From: Paenibacillus glucanolyticus NBRC 15330
Lineage (GTDB): Bacteria; Bacillota; Bacilli; Paenibacillales; Paenibacillaceae
NCBI RefSeq assembly: GCF_004000885.1
Contig: NZ_BIMC01000004.1
Span: 1-64,000 of the forward strand
DNA: 64,000 nucleotides
Direction: 5' to 3'
A model generated the notes under the pieces. It ran no database searches. It was given only the letters and a program-made list of their open reading frames with translations, and was not told where the DNA came from. Of this stretch, positions 45,322 to 53,686 are shown in pieces (the first letter of the stretch is position 1; every line of letters begins with the position of its first letter). The position numbers and the translations under genes are program-made.

Positions 45322-46700
45322 GCGGTAACCGTAACCCGAAGGGACGCCAGGAATCCCCGCGGGAGCTGGCGATGAATGTACTGACACAGGTGGAGCAGGA
45401 GGGAGCGTACAGCAATCTCCTGCTCAACTCGGCTCTGCAGAAGGCCTCGCTATCCAAGAGTGATGCAGGCCTTGCTACGGAGCTGATCTACGGCACAATA
45501 TCGAGGCTGAACACTCTCGATTATTTTTTGGACAGGTATGTCAACAAAGGGGTCGCCAAGCTTCAGCCCTGGGTAAGAGCGCTGCTTCGAATGAGTCTGT
45601 ATCAGGTCGTATATCTGGATCGGATTCCAGATCATGCGGTTGTCAGTGAGGCTGTTAATCTGGCGAAGCGCCGCGGGCATCAAGGGATCTCCGGCATGGT
45701 GAACGGGGTGCTTCGGAATATTCTGCGTCAGAAGGCAGACCTGACAATCCCTGAAGACATGCCTGCTGCCCGGCGGATCTCTCTCCTGCATTCTCATCCG
45801 CAGTGGCTGGTTGAGCGATGGATTGCCCAGTACGGAACCGAGGCGACAGAGGCGATCTGTGCCGCAAACAATGAACCGCCGGCTGTCAGCGTCAGAGTCA
45901 ACACAACGATGATCAGCCGTGAGGAGATGTTAAAGCTGATGGGCAGCCACGGCCTGGATGCGACACCTTCGCCCCTCAGTCCCTATGGGATTGTAGTTAA
46001 AGGCGCAGGAAATATGGCGCTGACCGATTGGTACCGGGATGGGCTGATCTCCATCCAGGATGAGAGCTCAATGCTGGTCGCTGAAGCCATTCAGCCTGAG
46101 CCGGGTATGCGGGTTCTGGATTGCTGTGCGGCTCCTGGCGGCAAAAGCGCCCACATGGGCGAACTGATGAAGGATGAAGGCTCCATTATTGCCAACGACA
46201 TTCATACCCACAAAGGCAAGCTGATATCGGACCAGGCAAGCCGCCTGGGACTGGACAGCATTATGACCGTGACTGGGGATGCGCTGGATTTGGCCGATCG
46301 CTTCGAGCCTGCGTCTTTTGACCGAATTTTGCTGGATGCTCCCTGCTCGGGGCTTGGTGTGATCCGGCGCAAGCCCGATTTGAAGTGGGGCAAGTCAGAG
46401 GAGGACATCGCTGAGATTGCCGCGCTGCAGTTAAGGCTGCTGGAGTCGGTATCTTCCCTGCTTCGTCCAGGCGGAATCCTGGTATACAGCACGTGTACCA
46501 TGGAACCGCTGGAGAACGAAGGCGTGGTATCTGCTTTTCTGGAAGGCCATGCGGAGTTTGCCATCGCGGACGATGGTCTTGGGAGTCTGAGCCGCCTGGA
46601 GGAGAAATCCCTTCTGCGAGGAGGCGGAGTTCAGATTCTGCCCCAACACTATCATAGTGACGGCTTCTACATTGCAAGAATCAGCAGACAGTCCTCTTAG
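45318..46700 (+). CDS. rsmB: 16S rRNA (cytosine-967-C5)-methyltransferase
   Basis: 460 residues. The N-terminal NusB-like domain includes SPRELAMNVLTQVEQEGAYS and LNTLDYFLDRYVNKG; the C-terminal SAM-dependent methyltransferase has MRVLDCCAAPGGKSAHM near 259, DAPCSGLGVIRRKPDLKW near 338 (motif IV Cys) and VYSTCTMEPLENE near 390 (motif VI, the nucleophile type Cys). GTG start overlapping the fmt stop. It methylates C967 of 16S rRNA in E. coli. Confidence 0.93.
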   Translation: MSGNRNPKGRQESPRELAMNVLTQVEQEGAYSNLLLNSALQKASLSKSDAGLATELIYGTISRLNTLDYFLDRYVNKGVAKLQPWVRALLRMSLYQVVYLDRIPDHAVVSEAVNLAKRRGHQGISGMVNGVLRNILRQKADLTIPEDMPAARRISLLHSHPQWLVERWIAQYGTEATEAICAANNEPPAVSVRVNTTMISREEMLKLMGSHGLDATPSPLSPYGIVVKGAGNMALTDWYRDGLISIQDESSMLVAEAIQPEPGMRVLDCCAAPGGKSAHMGELMKDEGSIIANDIHTHKGKLISDQASRLGLDSIMTVTGDALDLADRFEPASFDRILLDAPCSGLGVIRRKPDLKWGKSEEDIAEIAALQLRLLESVSSLLRPGGILVYSTCTMEPLENEGVVSAFLEGHAEFAIADDGLGSLSRLEEKSLLRGGGVQILPQHYHSDGFYIARISRQSS

Positions 46701-46730
46701 GGCGTCCTGCTGTTATGACTATAGTCGTAT

Positions 46731-46760
46731 CCCGCCAGTGCCGGCGGGTTTTCCTCTTTT
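46731..46760 (+). terminator. terminator after rsmB
   Basis: CCCGCC and GGCGGG pair around AGTGCC, followed by TTTTCCTCTTTT. rlmN probably starts a new transcript. Confidence 0.75.
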
Positions 46761-46880
46761 ACCGTCTCTTTTATTTATGTTAGAATAGGAAGAATGAAAA
46801 AAGAGATGCATATGAATGTAATAGCGGGATTTCAGGAGAATGTTTCCGAATATCCTCTAAATTAGACAGGTGTGGTGAGA

Positions 46881-47921
46881 ATGAAACCTTTTATATACGA
46901 TTATTCACTGGAAGAACTACAAGCATGGGCTCAAGAGAATGGAGAGCCGGCGTTTCGCGGAACCCAGATCTATGACTGGCTGTACGTGAAGCGGGTAAAT
47001 GACTTCGAGGAAATGACGAATTTGTCCAAGGAGCTCCGCGGCAAGCTGGAGCAGCAGTTCAGCTTCGTTACGTTGTCCGAAATCACCAAGCTCGAATCCA
47101 AGGACGGAACGGTCAAGTTCCTGTTCGGCCTGCATGATGACCATGCCATCGAGACGGTCATTATGAAGCATAACTACGGTAACAGCATTTGCGTTACGAC
47201 ACAGGTGGGCTGCCGTATCGGATGTACGTTCTGTGCATCCACCTTGGGAGGCTTGAAGCGGAATCTGACCTCCGGCGAGATCGTGGCCCAAGTGGTTCAG
47301 GCGCAGAAGATTCTCGATAAAACGGGAGAGCGTGTCAGCAGCATCGTGATCATGGGTTCAGGCGAGCCGTTCGAGAACTATGAGGCAACCATGAAGTTTC
47401 TGCGCACGATGATCCATGAAAAAGGGCTGAATATCGGCCAGCGCCACATCACCGTTTCGACGAGTGGCATTGTGCCTAACATTTATAAATTCACAGAAGA
47501 GAATACCCAGATTAATCTGGCCATCTCCATTCATGCACCGAACGATAAACTGCGCTCGAAGCTGATGCCGGTCAACCGTCGTTTTCCGTTTGATGATGTG
47601 ATTGAATCGCTTCGTCATTATCAGGCGAAAACCGGACGGCGCATTACGTTTGAGTATGCGCTGATCGGTGGGGTGAACGATCAGATTGAACATGCCGAAG
47701 AGCTTGCGGACGTCATCAAGGACATGAACTGCTTTGTCAATCTGATTCCGGTTAATCACGTGCCGGAGCGGAAATATGTTCGCACATCGCGAAACGACAT
47801 TTTCAAATTTCAGCGTGCGTTAGCAGACAAGGGGGTCAACGTGACCATCCGTCGTGAACAAGGCCATGATATCGCTGCCGCTTGCGGTCAGCTGCGGGCC
47901 AAGCATATGGAGTTGAGGTGA
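46881..47921 (+). CDS. rlmN: dual-specificity RNA methyltransferase RlmN
   Basis: 346 residues. A radical-SAM enzyme that methylates adenine-2503 of 23S rRNA (and some tRNAs) at C2. The Fe-S motif C-x3-C-x2-C reads [11 protein letters not shown] near 110-119, followed by GSGEPFENY near 170; the second active-site Cys lies near the end in IAAACGQLR. The ATG at 46881 is chosen over GTGs at 46872 and 46875 because the protein then begins [13 protein letters not shown], but the start is uncertain. Confidence 0.94.
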   Translation: MKPFIYDYSLEELQAWAQENGEPAFRGTQIYDWLYVKRVNDFEEMTNLSKELRGKLEQQFSFVTLSEITKLESKDGTVKFLFGLHDDHAIETVIMKHNYGNSICVTTQVGCRIGCTFCASTLGGLKRNLTSGEIVAQVVQAQKILDKTGERVSSIVIMGSGEPFENYEATMKFLRTMIHEKGLNIGQRHITVSTSGIVPNIYKFTEENTQINLAISIHAPNDKLRSKLMPVNRRFPFDDVIESLRHYQAKTGRRITFEYALIGGVNDQIEHAEELADVIKDMNCFVNLIPVNHVPERKYVRTSRNDIFKFQRALADKGVNVTIRREQGHDIAAACGQLRAKHMELR

Positions 47922-47927
47922 GAACAT

Positions 47928-48704
47928 TTGATCAAGACGGTTCATGTAAGCCATGTGGGACGTGTTCGTCCTGTTAATGAAGATTCGGTATTTGTTAGCA
48001 CACTGGAGCATGGCTACACCTTAGGTGTGGTTGCTGACGGTATGGGAGGTCATCTTGCAGGTGACACCGCCAGCAGGCTTGCGGTAGACACCGTAGCCGA
48101 GGATTTGTCCTCACTGGAGCAGGACATGTCCATGGAAAGTATTCGGGCTGCGCTGGGGGATGCCATTTTGCATGCTAACGCAGTTATCTATCGGGAAGCC
48201 TCGTCTGATGAGCGGCTTCACAATATGGGAACGACAATTGTAGCGGTGCTGCTGCGAGGATCCGAGGGTTATATCGGACATATCGGGGATAGTCGGGCCT
48301 ACAAAATCATTCCCGGACAAGTGATTCGACTCACGGATGATCACACACTGGTCAATGAGCTTTATAAAAGTGGTCAGATTACGGAAGATCAACTGGAAAC
48401 CCATCCCCGGAAAAATGTATTAAGCCGGGCGCTTGGAACGGATGTGGATGTGACGGTTGAGCTTACACCGGTTACGATAGGAGAAAGCGAAGTGCTGCTT
48501 CTCTGCAGTGACGGGCTAAGCAACCGGGTCAGCCGTGAACTGATTGGACAAATTTCGGGTTCACTTGACCTTCCTCTGGAAGAAAGAGCGGATCGCCTGC
48601 TTCAACTGGCACTTCTCGCTGGCGGTGAGGACAACATTACTGTCGCAATGTTTGAACATCATGAAGAGGTTGACGGGCAACGTATAAAGGGGTGGGATTC
48701 ATGA
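47928..48704 (+). CDS. prpC: PP2C-family protein serine/threonine phosphatase
   Basis: 258 residues from a TTG start, with GAGGTGAG 6 bases upstream. Removes phosphate from proteins phosphorylated by PrkC. Marks of the metal-dependent PP2C family: VGRVRPVNEDSV near 9, DGMGGHLAGDTAS near 37, GDSRAYKI near 121, SDGLSN near 191 and GGEDNITV near 230. Its stop overlaps the prkC start by 4 bases (ATGA), keeping kinase and phosphatase in balance. Confidence 0.94.
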   Translation: MIKTVHVSHVGRVRPVNEDSVFVSTLEHGYTLGVVADGMGGHLAGDTASRLAVDTVAEDLSSLEQDMSMESIRAALGDAILHANAVIYREASSDERLHNMGTTIVAVLLRGSEGYIGHIGDSRAYKIIPGQVIRLTDDHTLVNELYKSGQITEDQLETHPRKNVLSRALGTDVDVTVELTPVTIGESEVLLLCSDGLSNRVSRELIGQISGSLDLPLEERADRLLQLALLAGGEDNITVAMFEHHEEVDGQRIKGWDS

Positions 48705-50830
48705 TCGGACATGAATTGGCTGGTCGTTATAAGATTATTGAACGCATCGGTGGCGGTGGCATGGCGCTGGTCTACAAGGCTCAGGATATTTTGCTGAACC
48801 GAAACGTAGCGATCAAAGTGCTGCGCCAGCAGTTTGTGCACGACGAGGAATTTATTCGCCGTTTCCGGCGCGAGGCACAATCAGCGGCTTCGTTGTCGCA
48901 TTCCAATGTGGTCAGCATCTATGATGTGGGCCAGGAGGAAGAAGTGCATTACATCGTCATGGAATATATCGAAGGCCAGAACTTGAATGAAATCATTAAA
49001 GAACGGGCGCCGCTGCAGGTGGAAGAAGCCGTGCGGATTGCTACCCAGATTTGTGATGCACTGGGGCATGCCCATCATAATCAGATCATACACAGGGATA
49101 TCAAACCGCATAACATTCTGATTGGCCGCAATGGGAGGGTCAAAGTAACCGACTTTGGGATTGCCAGAGCGGTCACGTCGACAACGATTACGCAAACAGG
49201 CTCCGTTGTGGGCTCTGTGCATTATTTCTCACCGGAGCACGCCAAGGGCGTCGTGACCGGAGAGAAATCGGATTTATACTCGCTTGGTATCGTGTTATAC
49301 CAGATGCTTACTGCCCGTCTTCCTTTTCTGGGCGAGAGCCCGATTAGTGTTGCTCTGAAGCATCTCCAGGAGGAATTTGATGAGCCGAGAGAGGTCAATC
49401 CGCTTATCCCTCAAAGCGTGGAGAACATTATTCTGAAATCCATGCGCAAAAATCCGGAGGAGCGCTACCAGTCTGCGGAAGAGATGATGGACGACCTAGA
49501 GACGTGTTTGCACCCGATGCGTCTCAATGAACCGAAGATGGAGTTTGAGGAAGATGCCGATTCAACCCTGGTCATGCCGGCACTCAAAACGATGCAGCGC
49601 AGTCAGCATGATGACCCGGACGATGATGCGGACAATGAGGAATATGAGGAAAAGCCCACCGGTAAACCGAAGAAAAAATGGGTCAAGCCGACCATTATCA
49701 TCGGATCGGTACTCCTGTTCCTGGGTATCATGGCTGGTGTTGTCATGTATGTGAACAACATGCTGGAGGTACCGGAGGTTAAGGTTCCTCAGGTTGTAGG
49801 CATGACGGAAGAGGAAGCGATTCGCGAGCTCGAGGCGAGCGGTTTGACGGTGGATGAGGAAGTCCTCCGGGAATATAAACCGAATGTCGATGAAGGCATT
49901 GTTTTTGCGCAGAACAAGGAAGCAGAGACCATGCTGAAGAAGGGTTCTCCGGTTCAATTGTCGGTTGGGGATAAGAAGCCGCTCGAAAAAATGCCGGATC
50001 TCTCGGGCAAGACGTTTGATGAGGCCGTTGCCGAGTTGAAAGAGATGGGAGTCAAACCAATCTCCATTAAACAATCTTCGCAGAAAAATGATGATGTCGC
50101 GGAGGGTCTGATCTTTAAACAAAGTCCGGATTTTGAAACAGAATTCAATCCCGATGAGGTGGAAATCACCTTAACGGTAAGCGAGGGCAAAAATTTGGTC
50201 TCTATGCCGGGCGTGGTTGGTTTAGAGCAGGAGAACGCCGTCAATATTTTGAAGTCGAATGGTTTTAAGATTGGGCCAATTAAAGAGAGATCCAGCTTTG
50301 AAGTGAAGAAGGGCATCGTAATAGAGCAGTGGCCGCATGAGGCCAATCAACAAGTTGCACCAGGCGCCGAAATCACGCTGTTCGTCAGCTCCGGCTATCC
50401 ATCGGATGCACTTGAATATAATTACAGCGTGCCGGTATCACCTAGCATGGAGGGCCAAGAAAGCAAGATTCGTGTGGTCTTTACCGATGCATTGGGAGAA
50501 AACCAGGAAGTCGTGAACAAGGTCATTACGACGTCGGAAATGGTGCCTGTCAAGCTGCTGCTGGCACCGAACAAGGATGCCACGGTGATGATATTCCGTG
50601 ATGGCCGCCAGGTGGATACGTACAGCGTAAGTTACAGCGACGTCAAGAACGGAACCGTGCCGCAGCCGACCTTTGAAGAGCCGCCTGCTCCGCCTGATGT
50701 GCCGGTCGACACCAATCCGGACGAAGGCAACGGGGAAGAGGGTAACAATGGCGAAGACGATGCAGCCAATCATTGGGAATCCGGCAATAATGGCAACGGC
50801 AAGGGTCGAGGCAACAAGGATAATGATTAG
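48701..50830 (+). CDS. prkC: PASTA-domain serine/threonine kinase PrkC
   Basis: 709 residues. A membrane kinase that senses peptidoglycan fragments and in B. subtilis promotes spore germination. Kinase domain at 1-270 (GGGGMALVYKAQ near 20, Lys in VAIKVL, HRDIKPHNI near 131, TDFGIARA near 149), acidic linker, one membrane helix near 328-350, then three PASTA repeats (about 355-560), an Ig-like C-terminal part, and a Gly/Asn/Asp-rich tail (NPDEGNGEEGNNGED and beyond) in the last 45 residues. GGGGTGGG precedes the ATG at 48701. Confidence 0.95.
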   Translation: MIGHELAGRYKIIERIGGGGMALVYKAQDILLNRNVAIKVLRQQFVHDEEFIRRFRREAQSAASLSHSNVVSIYDVGQEEEVHYIVMEYIEGQNLNEIIKERAPLQVEEAVRIATQICDALGHAHHNQIIHRDIKPHNILIGRNGRVKVTDFGIARAVTSTTITQTGSVVGSVHYFSPEHAKGVVTGEKSDLYSLGIVLYQMLTARLPFLGESPISVALKHLQEEFDEPREVNPLIPQSVENIILKSMRKNPEERYQSAEEMMDDLETCLHPMRLNEPKMEFEEDADSTLVMPALKTMQRSQHDDPDDDADNEEYEEKPTGKPKKKWVKPTIIIGSVLLFLGIMAGVVMYVNNMLEVPEVKVPQVVGMTEEEAIRELEASGLTVDEEVLREYKPNVDEGIVFAQNKEAETMLKKGSPVQLSVGDKKPLEKMPDLSGKTFDEAVAELKEMGVKPISIKQSSQKNDDVAEGLIFKQSPDFETEFNPDEVEITLTVSEGKNLVSMPGVVGLEQENAVNILKSNGFKIGPIKERSSFEVKKGIVIEQWPHEANQQVAPGAEITLFVSSGYPSDALEYNYSVPVSPSMEGQESKIRVVFTDALGENQEVVNKVITTSEMVPVKLLLAPNKDATVMIFRDGRQVDTYSVSYSDVKNGTVPQPTFEEPPAPPDVPVDTNPDEGNGEEGNNGEDDAANHWESGNNGNGKGRGNKDND

Positions 50831-50883
50831 GACACAAGTCATGAGAACACTAAAATTTCAACAAGAAAGGTGAGGCCTATTAT

Positions 50884-51792
50884 ATGCTTGAGGGATTGAT
50901 CGTGAAGGCACTAAGCGGATATTACTATGTCAAACCACTGCAAGACGGCAACATTATATCCGGGGAGGACCCAGCGGTTCAATGCAGAGCCCGCGGCATT
51001 TTCAAAAAGAAAGGCATCTCTCCGCTCGTTGGAGATCACGTTATGTACTCACTGACTGAGAATGGGGAAGGGACCGTGGAAGAAATTCTTCCACGGTCTT
51101 CCCAATTAATTCGCCCGCCTGTCGCTAATGTCGACTTGGCGGTGCTGTTGTTTTCGGTTAAAGAACCGGACCTGAGCTTGCACCTGCTGGACAAGTTCCT
51201 GGTACATATTGAGCATGCCGGTCTTGAAGCGTTGATCTGTTTGACGAAGCAGGATCTTGCGGATGCCTCGGACGATATACTGGAGCAGGTCAAGCGCCAG
51301 TACGAGCAAATAGGCTACGAAGTGATGATTACCAGCTCGGTCGAAGGTACAGGCACCGAACAGGTAAAGGATCGCTTGGCGGGCCATATTAGCGTATTCT
51401 CCGGTCAATCCGGTGTCGGGAAGTCGTCTTTGCTTAATGCGCTGATGCCCGGCCTCACGCTGGAGACCAGTGAAATCAGTTTGCGTCTTGGCCGGGGTCG
51501 GCATACGACGCGTCATGTCGAGCTGATCGAGCTTGATAACGGCGGGTACGTTGCCGATACACCGGGCTTTAGCCAATTGGACTTTTTGGAGCTGGGCGTC
51601 GAAGAGCTTTCGACCTGTTTCAGGGAGTTTGCTCTTTATGCCAACAACTGCAAATTCAGAGGCTGCAGTCATCTGCATGAGCCGGGCTGCCGGGTGATTC
51701 AAGCCAAAGAGGATGGAATCATTCTTGCCAGCCGCTACGAGCATTATGTGGAGTTTTTTGCAGAAATGAAAGACAAGAAGCGGAGGTACTGA
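50884..51792 (+). CDS. rsgA: ribosome small subunit-dependent GTPase RsgA
   Basis: 302 residues. A circularly permuted GTPase that checks 30S maturation. N-terminal OB-fold, then G4 LTKQDLAD near 120, G1 [16 protein letters not shown] near 170, G3 DTPGFSQL near 224, and a zinc knuckle ([14 protein letters not shown] near 256-269). AAGGTGAGG precedes the ATG. The family is called YloQ/CpgA in B. subtilis; position between prkC and rpe is the same. Confidence 0.94.
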   Translation: MLEGLIVKALSGYYYVKPLQDGNIISGEDPAVQCRARGIFKKKGISPLVGDHVMYSLTENGEGTVEEILPRSSQLIRPPVANVDLAVLLFSVKEPDLSLHLLDKFLVHIEHAGLEALICLTKQDLADASDDILEQVKRQYEQIGYEVMITSSVEGTGTEQVKDRLAGHISVFSGQSGVGKSSLLNALMPGLTLETSEISLRLGRGRHTTRHVELIELDNGGYVADTPGFSQLDFLELGVEELSTCFREFALYANNCKFRGCSHLHEPGCRVIQAKEDGIILASRYEHYVEFFAEMKDKKRRY

Positions 51793-51796
51793 AACT

Positions 51797-52456
51797 ATGA
51801 TAAAAATTGCCCCATCCATACTGTCAGCTGATTTTGCCAAGCTGGGACAAGAAATTAAGGATGCCGAGGCCGGCGGAGCCGATTGGATTCATGTGGACGT
51901 GATGGACGGTCACTTCGTGCCTAATATTACGCTGGGTCCGCCTATCGTCCAAGCGATCAGACCGCACACGAGCCTGACGCTTGACGTGCATCTGATGATC
52001 GAGCAGCCGGAGCTTTATATAGCGGATTTCGTAAAGGCAGGAGCTGACCTGATTACGGTTCATGCCGAGACCTGTCCGCATCTTCATCGTGTGATCCATC
52101 TTATTAAGGAGCATGGCGTAAAGGCAGGCGTTGCGATCAATCCGGCCACGCCGGCCCATGTGCTGCAGGAGGTGCTTCCTGATTTGGATCTGGTGCTGGT
52201 CATGACTGTAAACCCTGGATTTGGCGGACAAGCTTTTATCGAGCGGACCGTTAACAAGATATCACAGCTCCGTGAATGGATTTCAAGCTCTGACTTCCCC
52301 AATATCCATATTGAAGTGGATGGAGGCATTACAGCGGAGACAGCGCCCCTTGTGGTGGAAGCAGGAGCTGATGTCCTGGTGGCGGGAAGCGCGGTATTCG
52401 GCAAGCCGGATCGCGCAGCAGCCATCGCAAATATTCGAAACAGCGTAACATCTTGA
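51797..52456 (+). CDS. rpe: ribulose-phosphate 3-epimerase
   Basis: 219 residues. Interconverts ribulose- and xylulose-5-phosphate in the pentose phosphate pathway. TIM-barrel metal ligands: [24 protein letters not shown] near 32, [10 protein letters not shown] near 63, and [12 protein letters not shown] near 173. It begins 4 bases after the rsgA stop. In B. subtilis thiN follows rpe; here spoVM does. Confidence 0.95.
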   Translation: MIKIAPSILSADFAKLGQEIKDAEAGGADWIHVDVMDGHFVPNITLGPPIVQAIRPHTSLTLDVHLMIEQPELYIADFVKAGADLITVHAETCPHLHRVIHLIKEHGVKAGVAINPATPAHVLQEVLPDLDLVLVMTVNPGFGGQAFIERTVNKISQLREWISSSDFPNIHIEVDGGITAETAPLVVEAGADVLVAGSAVFGKPDRAAAIANIRNSVTS

Positions 52457-52506
52457 CCGGAACGTGAGCAAGGGATGCATAGGGCGGGGTTTTCCCGCAT
52501 AAATAT

Positions 52507-52541
52507 GGTTACATGAGCAGGGTTCTCATGTAGCCTTTTTT
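52507..52541 (+). terminator. terminator after rpe
   Basis: GGTTACATGAG and CTCATGTAGCC pair (one G-U) around CAGGGTT, followed by TTTTTT. It ends the long rlmN-prpC-prkC-rsgA-rpe transcript. Confidence 0.85.
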
Positions 52542-52551
52542 GTCTGTGTTC

Positions 52552-52578
52552 ACATCTATGGGCTTGGTGCATAACATA
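52552..52578 (+). promoter_or_regulatory. candidate mother-cell sporulation promoter for spoVM
   Basis: AC (52552-52553), a 16-base gap and CATAACATA (52570-52578) match the AC-16-CATANNNTA pattern of sigma-K/sigma-E type promoters. It lies about 40 bases before spoVM, which is mother-cell expressed in B. subtilis. The pattern is short, so chance matches are common. Confidence 0.35.
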
Positions 52579-52615
52579 ATCTAGGAAGGCATGAGAATGA
52601 TGGGGAGGGTGAGAC

Positions 52616-52696
52616 ATGAAATTCTATACGTTCAAGCTGCCGAAGTTTCTGGGAGGTTTTGTGAAGGCGATCTTAAATACGTTTCACAAGAGCTGA
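52616..52696 (+). CDS. spoVM: stage V sporulation protein SpoVM (26 residues)
   Basis: A tiny gene coding for MKFYTFKLPKFLGGFVKAIL followed by NTFHKS. It matches B. subtilis SpoVM in length (26) and in the amphipathic helix plus Pro9 (LPK) that lets it settle on the convex forespore membrane, where it anchors SpoIVA to start coat and cortex assembly. GGGGAGGGTGAG lies 5 bases before the ATG. It is located between rpe and rpmB, as in B. subtilis, except that thiN is absent. This gene identifies the organism as a spore former. Confidence 0.95.
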   Translation: MKFYTFKLPKFLGGFVKAILNTFHKS

Positions 52697-53130
52697 CAGC
52701 TTGTCCCGGCGTAACAAAACCTCCGCCCGGGACTGGCACCGCCTTGCCGGTTCTAGGGAAAGAGGCAAGAACACTCCGATCCGCGCATGGAGGAGATACC
52801 GCATCTCGTGCGGAAGTTTCTCTTGCGGTATAAGTAAGCCAAGCGCGATGTCTCCTTCGCTTTCTTATATCAAAAGAAGAGTGTCTAGCGACGTACTTAT
52901 CGAAGACAGACCGCGTTCGACCGGAAGTTTTCTTGCGATATAAGAAAGCGGGAGTTTTGCTCGTTCATTTTTCTTATATCTAAATAAAAAAAGCACCTGC
53001 TATCCGCTCAAGGTGCTTTTTGTTTAGGAGAAGAATATGTATCTAAACGCAAGAAAAACTTCCTTGTCCCGGATAGCCCACAAACGGTGCCTGGAGATTA
53101 AGAAGTTTTTCTTCATATAACACGAGATGA
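52697..53130. repeat. intergenic region with palindromic repeat copies
   Basis: About 430 bases without a supported gene. Two copies of a 60-base element, 52811-52871 and 52922-52980, share CGGAAGTTT..CTTGCG and end in TTCTTATATC; a short inverted fragment is at 53048-53063 (CGCAAGAAAAACTTCC). In the second copy the arms GATATAAGAAA (52937-52947) and TTTCTTATATC (52970-52980) are perfect inverted repeats around a 22-base loop; the first copy is a weaker version. The motif CTTGTCCCGG also occurs twice (near 52702 and 53063). Confidence 0.65.
52988..53021. terminator. bidirectional terminator between spoVM and rpmB
   Basis: AAAAAGCACCT (52988-52998) and AGGTGCTTTTT (53011-53021) pair around a 12-base loop. 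A-runs and T-runs on both sides suit both strands. Confidence 0.82.
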
Positions 53131-53319
53131 TTATACGCGAGTCACTTTACCGGATTTCAAAGCACGAGTGCTGACGTATACACGTTTTGGCTTGCCATCC
53201 ACCAAAATGCGAACCTTTTGAACGTTGACACCCCAAGAACGCTTGTTGTGATTGTTAGCGTGAGAAACGTGGTTACCACTGCTTGGTTTCTTGCCAGTTA
53301 CATAACATTTGCGAGCCAT
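53131..53319 (-). CDS. rpmB: 50S ribosomal protein L28
   Basis: 62 residues: [20 protein letters not shown], then [19 protein letters not shown] and [13 protein letters not shown], typical bacterial L28. It has only one N-terminal Cys, so it is the zinc-free form. Near-perfect AAGGAGGTG lies before the ATG. As in B. subtilis it is divergent from the fakA cluster. Confidence 0.96.
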   Translation of the reverse strand: MARKCYVTGKKPSSGNHVSHANNHNKRSWGVNVQKVRILVDGKPKRVYVSTRALKSGKVTRV

Positions 53320-53366
53320 TCATTACACCTCCTTGTACCTAACCCTGCATAAAACAATACTTAAAT

Positions 53367-53396
53367 ATAATATCACAGTAAAAATTGCTCCGTCAA
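53367..53396 (-). promoter_or_regulatory. sigma-A promoter of rpmB
   Basis: On the minus strand TTGACG (53391-53396) and TATTAT (53367-53372) are separated by 18 bases, about 50 bases before the rpmB start. Confidence 0.7.
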
Positions 53397-53453
53397 CTAT
53401 CCTAAAAACATTTATTTCTCTTTCTTCTTATAGTACAATGTTGATTAGTCCAT

Positions 53454-53552
53454 AATATTTCCGAAGAAATATATTGTGGGCTAGTCGGCATGGCTCTCAA
53501 GATGCTTGGGAACGCCGGCAGACGTAGAGGACGAGAGGGTAGCCCATCAAGA
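53454..53552 (+). promoter_or_regulatory. structured leader upstream of fakA (possible RNA element)
   Basis: Two adjacent structures. First, ATATTTC-CGAA-GAAATAT (53455-53472) is a small tetraloop hairpin. Second, GTGGGCTA (53476-53483) pairs with TAGCCCAT (53540-53547), with CTCTC/GAGAG pairing inside (53494-53498 with 53533-53537) and an alternative GTCGGC/GCCGGC pairing. Candidate promoter TACAAT at 53434-53439. I do not recognise a known riboswitch. The region 53553-53686 before fakA shows no gene. Confidence 0.35.
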
Positions 53553-53686
53553 TGTTATGATCGATTTAATCATGGCAAGTCTATTATTTACCGTTTGGGC
53601 ATTTCGTCAGCTATAAGCTATGAAATAGATAATGAAATTTACGAAAAGAAGTGTTATGGGTATCAAGCCAGGAAGGGGAATTCTCA

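Noticed and set aside
46812-46865. 17-codon reading frame before rlmN
   Set aside because: Weak ribosome site and no resemblance to a known leader peptide; probably chance.
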